64,000 nt of DNA from the NCBI RefSeq assembly GCF_019931165.1, contig NZ_JAIOUP010000013.1, positions 1 to 64,000 on the forward strand, written 5' to 3'. Every line of letters begins with the position of its first letter. Positions within the stretch are counted from its first letter, which is position 1. The position numbers and the translations under genes are program-made. Below are positions 57,006 through 64,000 of this stretch, one piece after another. The notes under the pieces were generated by a model. The model did not search any database and was not told where the DNA came from. It saw only the letters and a list, made by a program, of their open reading frames with translations. The stretch is from Schnuerera sp. xch1. GTDB taxonomy: Bacteria > Bacillota > Clostridia > Tissierellales > Tepidimicrobiaceae.

Positions 57006-57968
57006 TCAATAATCATCTTTATAATTTAAAGTGGTCATCATCCTATCATATCCAACTTTAGTATTTGGAAATACATCAGTAGCATTGTGAATATATCCTT
57101 CTGGATTATCCATAGCAGTGCTGAAATGAGTAAGCCACAATTCTCTAACATTGGCTCTTGATGCTAAATCAGCAGCTTCGGCAAATGTCATATGCTTATT
57201 TTTAATAGCATTTTTCAAATCATCATTATCCCCATAAGTTCCTTCACAAATAAATAAATCACTTTCTCTAATAAAATTCACTATGGGATCAATAGGTCTA
57301 GTATCAGTAATATAACTTAACTTAATGCCTCTTCTCTCGTTACCTAGGACTGTATTAGGCTTAATAACTTGACCTTCATATTCTATGGATTGGCCATTTT
57401 GTAAGTTTTTCCACAGATTCTTAGGTATGTTCAGTGATCTAGCCTTTTTAGGATTGAATTTGGGCCTTCTTGGTATACAGAAGCTATAACCTATACAAGA
57501 AGATGAATGGTCTAATTCTATAGTTGAAATTATCAAATCTTCATAGTATAAAGATCCATTAGCCTTATCTATATCTAAACCTTCTTTTGTAAAATTGATT
57601 CTAAATGAGTTACTAGAAGCTTCAACTAAATATACACTATATGGTAAGTATGGCACTGCTACCATTAACCCTTCTAAAAACTTTCTTATGCCTTTGGGTC
57701 CTATTATGGTTATAGGATCAATCCTACCACTATTGCCCATTGTTGCAAATAACCCTGGTAGCCCTAGTATATGGTCTCCATGTATATGGGTTAATAATAT
57801 TACATCTATAGACTTAAACCCCCATTTTAATAATCTCATAGAGACTTGAGTACCTTCCCCACAATCAACTAAAATCTTCCTTCCTTTATAGCTTATTAAC
57901 ATAGAAGATAAAAACCTATTTGGAATAGGCATACCCCCTCCAGTTCCTAATAAAGCTACATCTATCAT
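57006..57968 (-). CDS. rnz: Ribonuclease Z
   Basis: RNase Z trims the 3' end of pre-tRNAs lacking an encoded CCA. The 320-residue metallo-beta-lactamase fold has the zinc site THIHGDHILGLPGL, the DCGEGTQ motif near residue 36, ITDTRP and the C-terminal LTHFS. An exosite arm (about 155-185) with a basic stretch is present. All five tRNAs in this window encode CCA, so its substrates would be elsewhere. It follows cobT on the same strand with about 125 bases between. Confidence 0.94.
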   Translation of the reverse strand: MIDVALLGTGGGMPIPNRFLSSMLISYKGRKILVDCGEGTQVSMRLLKWGFKSIDVILLTHIHGDHILGLPGLFATMGNSGRIDPITIIGPKGIRKFLEGLMVAVPYLPYSVYLVEASSNSFRINFTKEGLDIDKANGSLYYEDLIISTIELDHSSSCIGYSFCIPRRPKFNPKKARSLNIPKNLWKNLQNGQSIEYEGQVIKPNTVLGNERRGIKLSYITDTRPIDPIVNFIRESDLFICEGTYGDNDDLKNAIKNKHMTFAEAADLASRANVRELWLTHFSTAMDNPEGYIHNATDVFPNTKVGYDRMMTTLNYKDDY

Positions 57969-58093
57969 AAAATCACTCTTTTCTTACAGATTAGATTCTA
58001 TCTATATAGTACCACATAAAAGAAATTGGCTATAAAAAATTATATGCCCATTCTCTAACATTATCTTTGTTTGCAGTTCTTAGCTTCTACATT

Positions 58094-59167
58094 TTATTCT
58101 TCTCTTATATCTACTAAGGGTGAACTACTTAGCGAAACTTCTTCAAAGGTTCCCATGTTTTTTAAGGTGTACATTCCGATTTCTATGATTTGGAAAGCTA
58201 ATGGGCACCCTGAACCTTCGCCTAATCTCATACCTAAATTTAATATTGGTTTCAATTTTAATTCATCTAATACATATTTTGCGCCAGGTTCTGCTGATAG
58301 ATGAGAAGGAATTATATATTCACTTACTAATGAATTTAATCTAAGGGCACAAAGAGCTGCTACCGCAGAAATAAACCCGTCTATTACAACAGGCTTTTTA
58401 TTCTTAGCTGCTGATAATATTAATCCACACATACCACCTATATCAAATCCGCCAACCTTTGCTATTACATCTATTGAATCTTCTTTATTTGGTTTGTTCA
58501 ATTTTATACCTTTTCTTATTGTATTTTTTTTATTGGTATGTTGTTCATCTGTCAGACCTGCTCCTTTTCCACAGGTTATGTCCACATCCAAGCCTGATAG
58601 TACAGACAAAATAGCTGCCGAAGTAGTAGTATTACCTATGCCAACTTCCCCAGTACCTAAAATATCATATCCTTCCTTATATAATTTGTCTCCAATTTCA
58701 ATACCTATTTCAATGGATCTAACTGCTTCTTCATAGGTCATAGCCGGACCCTTGACAAAATTCTTCGTACCATTTTCTATTTTTCTGTTTATCACTTTTG
58801 AGTCATCTATCTCTCCTATTATGCCTAAATCAACAGTTACTATATCTGTATTTGTATATTTGCCTAAAGTTGCAACTCCTGTTACTCCTGTTGTCATATT
58901 TTCAGCTAATACCTTTGTAAATATTTGAGGAGCAGAACTTACTCCCTCTTCAACTACTCCATTGTCACTGCACATTACAACTATTGCCTTTTTATCTAAT
59001 TTATTGATTACTTTACCAGTCATACCTGCGATTTTAATTGTAATCTCTTCTAAAGCACCTAAACTTCCCATTGGCTTAATTAGCCTGTCCCATTTTTCTT
59101 TGGCTAGTTTTTTTGCCTTTTCATTAGGTTTAGTAATTTGATTCAAGGTATATTTTAATAATTTCAT
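58094..59167 (-). CDS. cobT: Nicotinate-nucleotide-dimethylbenzimidazole phosphoribosyltransferase
   Basis: CobT makes alpha-ribazole phosphate, the lower-ligand precursor of cobalamin. The 357-residue protein has KPMGSLGALEE, GTGEVGIGNTTTSAAI, GKGAGLTDEQ, GGMCGLI and the C-terminal HLSAEPGAKYVLDEL and RLGEGSGCPLAF with the catalytic Glu. It ends the operon that begins at cobD under the B12 riboswitch. Confidence 0.95.
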   Translation of the reverse strand: MKLLKYTLNQITKPNEKAKKLAKEKWDRLIKPMGSLGALEEITIKIAGMTGKVINKLDKKAIVVMCSDNGVVEEGVSSAPQIFTKVLAENMTTGVTGVATLGKYTNTDIVTVDLGIIGEIDDSKVINRKIENGTKNFVKGPAMTYEEAVRSIEIGIEIGDKLYKEGYDILGTGEVGIGNTTTSAAILSVLSGLDVDITCGKGAGLTDEQHTNKKNTIRKGIKLNKPNKEDSIDVIAKVGGFDIGGMCGLILSAAKNKKPVVIDGFISAVAALCALRLNSLVSEYIIPSHLSAEPGAKYVLDELKLKPILNLGMRLGEGSGCPLAFQIIEIGMYTLKNMGTFEEVSLSSSPLVDIREE

Positions 59168-59185
59168 AAATTTTCACCTTCCTCA

Positions 59186-59446
59186 TTATTTGTATTTATT
59201 TCTTCTTTTTATGTTTTCAGTCATTAGCTTTTCGTTTATATAGTCATATCCATTAGGGCTATGTGGTATTAAACAATTTGAACAGTCCTTTATTCTATCA
59301 TTATAAACATAATTACCACCACATTCTTCTAAAAAATATAGTGGGCAATAGCAAAACATACAGTTAAACTCTTCTTCACTTTTTACTTTATGACATGGAA
59401 AATAGTCACAAGATGTATTTCTATAAAATCTATAGCAATTCTCCAT
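59186..59446 (-). CDS. Cysteine-rich small-domain protein in the cobalamin operon
   Basis: An 86-residue protein with nine cysteines in the first 58 residues (4, 13, 18, 29, 32, 34, 42, 55, 58), including CMFCYCPLY and DCSNC. It matches the cysteine-rich small domain seen in cobalamin clusters (COG2158-like), which probably binds zinc or an Fe-S centre. Its role in B12 synthesis is not known to me. Spaced 6 and 18 bases from its neighbours. Confidence 0.75.
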   Translation of the reverse strand: MENCYRFYRNTSCDYFPCHKVKSEEEFNCMFCYCPLYFLEECGGNYVYNDRIKDCSNCLIPHSPNGYDYINEKLMTENIKRRNKYK

Positions 59447-59452
59447 TTATTC

Positions 59453-60769
59453 TCATCTCTCTTTTCTGTAATTTTCTATTTTATTTAACAAATAATTAAA
59501 GCTTTCCATATTCCCAAGGAAATTAATGTGTTGATAGTAGCCTAATACATTTTTAAATGCATAACCACATTGATACTTTCTACTACTCTTTAGTTTACTA
59601 ATATTAAATAAGGGAGTACCATCTATATCTATTGTTGAATTATGATATTCATTTCCTGTAATTATGCTACCTTCTTTTCCAAATATTGTATCCTTAGCTA
59701 ATTCTATATTCGCATATCCAAATCTCTGAAGTCTATCTGTCATCCTTGCTTGTCCATTGAATATATTACACATTGGATAGCCTTCTATTGAAGAAACTAG
59801 ATACATAAAACCACCAGCTTCTCCTATAATATGCTTCCCCTTCATGGCATTATCTCTTATTGAATTAATCATCGATCTATTTGATGATAGTTCTTCTTTA
59901 AAAAGTTCAGGATAACCTCCACCTATGAAAATCAAATCACTATCTGGGATAGTTCTATCTTTAAGAGGTGAAAAGTATTCTACATTACAAATATTTTCAA
60001 ATAGATTTAAATTCTCACCATAATAAAAATTAAAGGCTTTATCATAAGCTATAGCAATATTGATATCTCTTCTCATAGGATATTCATAGGGTTTAGTCTC
60101 TACTTCTTCCATAATATTGATCATTCTATCTATATCTAGGGTTTCTTCAATAAGTCTTGAACTTCTATCAATGAGTTCTTCCGTATTGGATATTTCGTCA
60201 TATTGCATTAGCCCAAGATACCTACTTTCTATTTCTAACGAATCATTATAGGGTACATATCCGAGTACCTCTATATTAATATGTTCTTCGATTATCTCCT
60301 TCATCATAGTATAAATAGGCTCCGTTACTTTGTTTAAGATTATCCCTTTAATTAATCCATTTGAAAAATCCACCATTCCCTTTATCTTAGGAATTGCTGA
60401 AAACATTTCACCTTTAGGTGTATACACTAAAACAGATGGAATATTTAGTTTCTTTGACATATGAAAACTAGAATTCTCATAGGTATTATGTATTCCATCA
60501 AAATACCCCATTGCTCCTTCAATAATTCCATATTCGCTATTATTCATAGAAAGAGAGCTTCTTAGACCTTCTTTACCCATTAGATGCATATCAAGATTCC
60601 CTGCTCTTTTCCCAGAGGCTAATCCTAAATATCTTGTATCTATAAAATCAGGTCCCGTTTTAAAAGCTCCTATATCTAGTCCTCTATTTTTTATAGCCCT
60701 AATTATTCCAGTAGTCAGTATTGTTTTCCCTGAATTGCTTGATGGAGCTGTTATCATTAATGTTCTCAT
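59453..60769 (-). CDS. cbiA: Cobyrinate a,c-diamide synthase with altered amidotransferase nucleophile
   Basis: CbiA amidates the a and c carboxylates of cobyrinic acid with ATP. The N-terminal synthetase (about 1-230) has APSSNSGKT, AFKTGPDFIDTRYL, GNLDMHLMG and EGAMGYFDG and looks intact. In the C-terminal class I amidotransferase-like domain, IGGGYPELF is present but the nucleophile motif ECGG is EAGG, with Ala318 in place of Cys (codon GCT). The late HxHF motif keeps His414 but reads YQHINF. So the domain fold is kept while the glutaminase nucleophile is lost, and free ammonia is the likely donor. The gene overlaps cobD by 4 bases. Confidence 0.94.
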   Translation of the reverse strand: MRTLMITAPSSNSGKTILTTGIIRAIKNRGLDIGAFKTGPDFIDTRYLGLASGKRAGNLDMHLMGKEGLRSSLSMNNSEYGIIEGAMGYFDGIHNTYENSSFHMSKKLNIPSVLVYTPKGEMFSAIPKIKGMVDFSNGLIKGIILNKVTEPIYTMMKEIIEEHINIEVLGYVPYNDSLEIESRYLGLMQYDEISNTEELIDRSSRLIEETLDIDRMINIMEEVETKPYEYPMRRDINIAIAYDKAFNFYYGENLNLFENICNVEYFSPLKDRTIPDSDLIFIGGGYPELFKEELSSNRSMINSIRDNAMKGKHIIGEAGGFMYLVSSIEGYPMCNIFNGQARMTDRLQRFGYANIELAKDTIFGKEGSIITGNEYHNSTIDIDGTPLFNISKLKSSRKYQCGYAFKNVLGYYQHINFLGNMESFNYLLNKIENYRKER

Positions 60770-61818
60770 TTTGATTCCTCCAGTTCTTTAAATATCTTTA
60801 TTAATCTGTTATTACCGTTTCGATCCTTTATTGCTATTCGAATAAAGTTATCATCTAACCCCTTGAAACTAGAACATTTTCTTATAACAATTCCTCTATT
60901 TAGAAAATAGTTAAAAATATATTCTTCATTCCAATTCAACAGCTTAATTAATATAAAATTACTATTAGTAAAGTAAGGCTTAATTCCACTTATATTTGAT
61001 AATCCCTTTAATAAGTATTTTCTTTCCTGATCTATATATCTTTTGGATTCCTTTATATACTCCTTATATTGGAATATATATCTGCCTGCTATTTCAGCTA
61101 ATGTGTTAATATTCCAAGGCAGTTGGATTTCTTCTATTTTTTCAACCATATCCAATGAAGTACAACCATAGCCTAGTCTTATACCAGGTAAGGCAAAGAA
61201 TTTAGTAGCTGCTCTTATAATACCTAGATTTTTATAATCTGTTTGTTTGAATAATTCTATACTATCGTAATCTATAGGACAGAATTCGAAAAAAGCTTCA
61301 TCTATTAATAGAAAACCGCCAAACTTTTTCACTATAGTATATATCAATATTAGCTCTTCCATTTCTATTCGAAGACCTGTTGGATTGTTTGGATTTCCTA
61401 GTATGAGCATATCTCCTTGTTGGATTGCATCTTTAATTGCCTTTAAATTTACTGTAAAGTCCTCATTATAGGGAATTCTAATTAATTCTTTATCATGGAT
61501 TAAAGCCCTCTGTTCATATTCTGAAAAGGAAGGTGTGCATACCAATACTCTATTGGCTAAAAGAGTAAAATTATCTATTAATTCTACTGCACCATTCCCT
61601 AGAATTGTATTTTCAGCTTTACAGTTCAAGTATTTTCCTACAGACTTCTTTAACTTTCTATATTTTACATCTGGATAGGATTCTAAATCCTTAAAGCCAT
61701 TCATTATTACTTTTTCTAATCCTTTTGGTGACCCTAATGGGTTTATATTGCTGCTATAATCTACTAATTTACCATCATAATAACCTTCATAGGATAATAA
61801 ATCTCCACCATGTTCCAT
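60766..61818 (-). CDS. cobD: L-threonine-O-3-phosphate decarboxylase
   Basis: A 350-residue PLP enzyme of the aspartate aminotransferase fold that makes the aminopropanol phosphate arm of cobalamin. SSNINPLGSP near the N-terminus, GNPNNPTGLRI, DEAFFEFCP and ATKFFALPGIRLGYG (PLP lysine in the ATK segment) are present. It resembles HisC, but the cobalamin setting and the B12 riboswitch upstream fix the role. First gene of the cobD-cbiA-cysteine-rich-cobT operon. Confidence 0.9.
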   Translation of the reverse strand: MEHGGDLLSYEGYYDGKLVDYSSNINPLGSPKGLEKVIMNGFKDLESYPDVKYRKLKKSVGKYLNCKAENTILGNGAVELIDNFTLLANRVLVCTPSFSEYEQRALIHDKELIRIPYNEDFTVNLKAIKDAIQQGDMLILGNPNNPTGLRIEMEELILIYTIVKKFGGFLLIDEAFFEFCPIDYDSIELFKQTDYKNLGIIRAATKFFALPGIRLGYGCTSLDMVEKIEEIQLPWNINTLAEIAGRYIFQYKEYIKESKRYIDQERKYLLKGLSNISGIKPYFTNSNFILIKLLNWNEEYIFNYFLNRGIVIRKCSSFKGLDDNFIRIAIKDRNGNNRLIKIFKELEESK

Positions 61819-61863
61819 ATTGTCACCTACCTTATATGATTTTATTGACTATAAAATAAGGAA

Positions 61864-61892
61864 TAAAAAAACCCCCAGCCAACTAGCTAGGG
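61864..61892 (-). terminator. B12 riboswitch terminator
   Basis: CCCTAGC-TAGTTG-GCTGGGG with a T7 run on the minus strand, between the B12 aptamer and cobD. It is the expected off-state hairpin. Confidence 0.85.
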
Positions 61893-61967
61893 ACATAATT
61901 CTTGCGTAAAAATACAAAAAATACAAGCTCTCCTCTTCCCTCCGAAGGTGGCATAATCTTTACTACT

Positions 61968-62145
61968 ATTAGGCAGGTCTCCTGACTTGTGAACCATTTT
62001 ACTCTCAACACCTTCCCGAATTAACTCCAGTGGTATACGTTGATTTCATCATCACTTACAGTAGCGGGGGCTGTATGGGATTCTCACCCATTTCCCTATT
62101 ATTCCTTTTATGGAACCTAAAGTATATATTCAATTTTCACTACCA
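61968..62145 (-). ncRNA. Cobalamin (B12) riboswitch
   Basis: The minus strand has the classical elements: an AGGTTCC-like start, GGGAAATGGGTGAGAATCCC, CAGCCCCCGCTACTGTAAG, the peripheral arms and the closing AAGTCAGGAGACCTGCCT. Adenosylcobalamin binding should allow the terminator and shut off cobD and following genes. It lies between cbiB and cobD on the minus strand. Confidence 0.95.
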
Positions 62146-62184
62146 TGCTATCATAAGTTAAAACCATTTTCAAGTTTGTTTTGA

Positions 62185-63123
62185 TTAAATTATCTTAAGT
62201 TTCACAAAACTATAGATAATCAGTATAAGAACTTGACTACGATACATTATCTCAATAGTATTTTTTATATGATTCTTATTTATATTTTCCAGTTTATCTC
62301 CAATAGTTGGTTTCTCAACTAATTTGCCATGGTAATAGTTATTACCTCCTAATTGAATGCCTAGAAGTCCTGCTACTGCTGCTTCTGGATAAACAGCGTT
62401 TGGACTTTTATGATTTTTTCTATCTCTAATCATAATCCTAAATCCATTTTTAATATCAAATCTACCAATAGAACCTATGGACATAAGTAATCCCGTAATT
62501 CTAGCTGGAATGTAGTTAAATAGGTCATCTGTTTTGGCTGGAAAATATCCAATATCAATGTACTTTTCATTCATATATCCTAACATTGAATCCATGGTAT
62601 TGATAAATTTATAAGCTAGTCCACCTGGAACTCCGAAGAGCATAATGAAAAATAAGGGTACTATTACTCCATCAGATGTATTCTCTGCTACAGTCTCCAC
62701 AGTTGCCATCATTACTTTCTCTTCTGAAAGGTTTTTTGTTTCTCGTCCTACTATGTATGATAGCCTTGTTCTTGCTTCTTTAATTCCTATATCCAAAGCT
62801 TGATATACTTTCATAGCCTCATAGTGTAAAGATCTTGCAGCTATACAGGTATATATTAAATAAATATTTATTATATTGTAAATTACTTTATACTGTTTTA
62901 TAAATTTCAATAGAAAATATGAAATAAAAAAACCAAAACATATATTCATTATAACTATAATAAGCCCTGCTATTTTTAGCCCTAGTTTTGATTTATCTAT
63001 TTTCCTTGCTAGTTTGTCCTCCAAAGATATTATTCTACCCATTAGTTTTACTGGATGGGGGAAAGAATAAGGGTCTCCCAATATAAAATCCAGTAAAACT
63101 GCAGCTATTATATTCATTAACAT
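62185..63123 (-). CDS. cbiB: Adenosylcobinamide-phosphate synthase
   Basis: CbiB attaches aminopropanol phosphate to adenosylcobyric acid in the membrane. The 312-residue protein has about five helices, with DFILGDPYSFPHPVKLMGR at the N-terminus, IVGRETKNLSEEKVMMATVETVAENTSDGVIVPLFF in the middle and NAVYPEAAVAGLLGIQLGG near the end, all family signatures. It follows cobQ by 6 bases, upstream of the riboswitch, so it belongs to the cobQ transcript. Confidence 0.94.
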   Translation of the reverse strand: MLMNIIAAVLLDFILGDPYSFPHPVKLMGRIISLEDKLARKIDKSKLGLKIAGLIIVIMNICFGFFISYFLLKFIKQYKVIYNIINIYLIYTCIAARSLHYEAMKVYQALDIGIKEARTRLSYIVGRETKNLSEEKVMMATVETVAENTSDGVIVPLFFIMLFGVPGGLAYKFINTMDSMLGYMNEKYIDIGYFPAKTDDLFNYIPARITGLLMSIGSIGRFDIKNGFRIMIRDRKNHKSPNAVYPEAAVAGLLGIQLGGNNYYHGKLVEKPTIGDKLENINKNHIKNTIEIMYRSQVLILIIYSFVKLKII

Positions 63124-63129
63124 TATTGA

Positions 63130-63975
63130 TTAACCCTTTAGTCCCATAATTTCATAGACACAATCTATATCCATATTTTCCCTTAACATTAAGGATAGTT
63201 TGCCTAACTCCATTTCTGTTTCCTCTTCTGTCTGTGGATTAGTATTGCATTCCTTCTCATAGTCTACTAAGCTATCTTCATCTACTAATTCCAAAGGAGC
63301 ATATGGTATAGTACCTATAACTGGTATATCTAACATATCCTCTATCATCTTAATTCCTGAATCAAGTAGAGTTTTATCGCCTCTAAACTTATTGATAATT
63401 AAACCCTTTATTCTACTTCTTTCATGGGGCTCAAGTAATTTTACTGTACCATAAAGTGAGGCAAATACGCCTCCCCTATCAATATCACCAACTAGAAGAA
63501 CAGGTGCATCGGCCATTTCTGCCATACCCATATTTACAATATCATTTTCCTTTAGATTTATCTCTGCTGGACTTCCTGCGCCTTCAATAACAACAATATC
63601 ATTTTCTCTTTCAATTTCCTTATATGTATCCAATATCATTGACCTAAGGCTATTTTTAAATTTAAAATATTCTACTGCTTCCATATCCTCTTTGTCTTCG
63701 CCTTTTATAGCTACCATAGAACCGTTATCAGATTTTGGTATTAATAGAATCGGATTCATATTGGGTTCTGGCTCTAAGCCAGCAGCTATTGCCTGTAAAG
63801 TTTGTGCTGTGCTTATTTTATACCCTTCCTTGGTAGTGTAATATTTTGACGACATATTTTGGGATTTGAAAGGGTATACTTTGTATCCATCTTCTTTAAA
63901 TATCTTACATAATCCTGCACACATTAAACTCTTCCCAACTGAAGAGGCTGTGCCTTGTATCATTATATTTGTCAT
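63130..63975 (-). CDS. cobQ: Cobyric acid synthase lacking its amidotransferase domain
   Basis: CobQ/CbiP amidates four side chains of adenosylcobyrinate diamide. The family is about 490-510 residues; this protein has 281. The N-terminal synthetase is complete: QGTASSVGKS, FKSQNMS, MNPILLIPKSD, EGAGSPAEINL, DIDRGGVFAS and INKFRGD. After EDSLVD (about 238), where the class I amidotransferase domain should begin, an acidic linker of about 16 residues leads directly to LGKLSLMLRENMDIDCVYEIM (257-277, an internal match to the family's final helix). So about 200 residues with the Cys nucleophile are missing. cbiB starts 6 bases later, so no separate domain follows. AGGGGG precedes the ATG. Confidence 0.93.
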   Translation of the reverse strand: MTNIMIQGTASSVGKSLMCAGLCKIFKEDGYKVYPFKSQNMSSKYYTTKEGYKISTAQTLQAIAAGLEPEPNMNPILLIPKSDNGSMVAIKGEDKEDMEAVEYFKFKNSLRSMILDTYKEIERENDIVVIEGAGSPAEINLKENDIVNMGMAEMADAPVLLVGDIDRGGVFASLYGTVKLLEPHERSRIKGLIINKFRGDKTLLDSGIKMIEDMLDIPVIGTIPYAPLELVDEDSLVDYEKECNTNPQTEEETEMELGKLSLMLRENMDIDCVYEIMGLKG

Positions 63976-64000
63976 AAAAAACCCCCTATTTATATCTTTT

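Noticed and set aside
59453-60769. Cys to Ala in CbiA as a base-calling error
   Set aside because: It needs two base changes in one codon, and the PurL change also needs two; four other systems show the same functional loss.

Overview
The window comes from a low-GC, anaerobic, probably spore-forming Firmicute of the Clostridia/Tissierellia type. Signs of this are the AT-rich codon use, strong Shine-Dalgarno sequences, GerMN and DUF2935 proteins, a formate-tetrahydrofolate ligase, an ascorbate-type PTS and an anaerobic cobalamin pathway. Nearly all genes lie on the minus strand. The genus assignment is inference only.

Layout: 0-0.13 kb, the end of an IS3-type element; 0.2-1.6 kb, five tRNAs and a phosphoesterase; 1.6-7.8 kb, rdgB, a GerMN lipoprotein, a cell-wall amidase and an AIR-synthase-like protein; 7.9-16.4 kb, gatBAC, ligA, pcrA, pdxS; 16.6-19.5 kb, tpx, mscL, glnA and decayed gene tails; 19.7-28.5 kb, a PucR regulator with two M20 hydrolases, a DUF5058 membrane pair, an NhaC antiporter and an FAH-family enzyme; 28.5-34.4 kb, a 193-bp palindrome, the cad metal-efflux operon, a DUF368 protein, a TrpR-like regulator and fhs; 34.6-47.8 kb, a frameshifted DUF4181 gene and the purine region (pbuG, purC, purL, purE, purF, purM, purN-purH fusion, purD) with two tandem guanine-PRPP riboswitches; 47.9-55.9 kb, a DUF2935 gene and a PTS/SIS sugar cluster; 56-58 kb, an FNT channel and rnz; 58-64 kb, a cobalamin cluster with a B12 riboswitch.

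The main finding concerns nitrogen donors. Each enzyme system here that normally takes ammonia from a class I or class II (Ntn) glutamine amidotransferase domain appears to have lost it. PurF starts Met-Ser-Gly instead of exposing the nucleophilic Cys, and its oxyanion Asn is Asp. PurL keeps its amidotransferase fold but has Gly for the Cys, and the His/Glu positions are Ser/Asp. CbiA has Ala for the Cys. CobQ has the whole amidotransferase domain cut out, while the family's C-terminal helix is kept. PdxS has no PdxT beside it. The synthase and synthetase halves look intact. The unrelated amidase GatA keeps its Lys-Ser-Ser triad, and glutamine synthetase is present. The simplest reading is that this lineage uses free ammonia for purine, cobalamin and probably PLP synthesis, as would suit a cell in an ammonia-rich, amino-acid-fermenting habitat. 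Whether this extends across the genome cannot be seen here.

The purine genes appear to be read from one consensus promoter at 47.8 kb through pbuG and purC. A second tandem riboswitch then stands before purL. The sugar cluster would release ammonia by deaminating an amino sugar phosphate, if AgaS acts as in its family.
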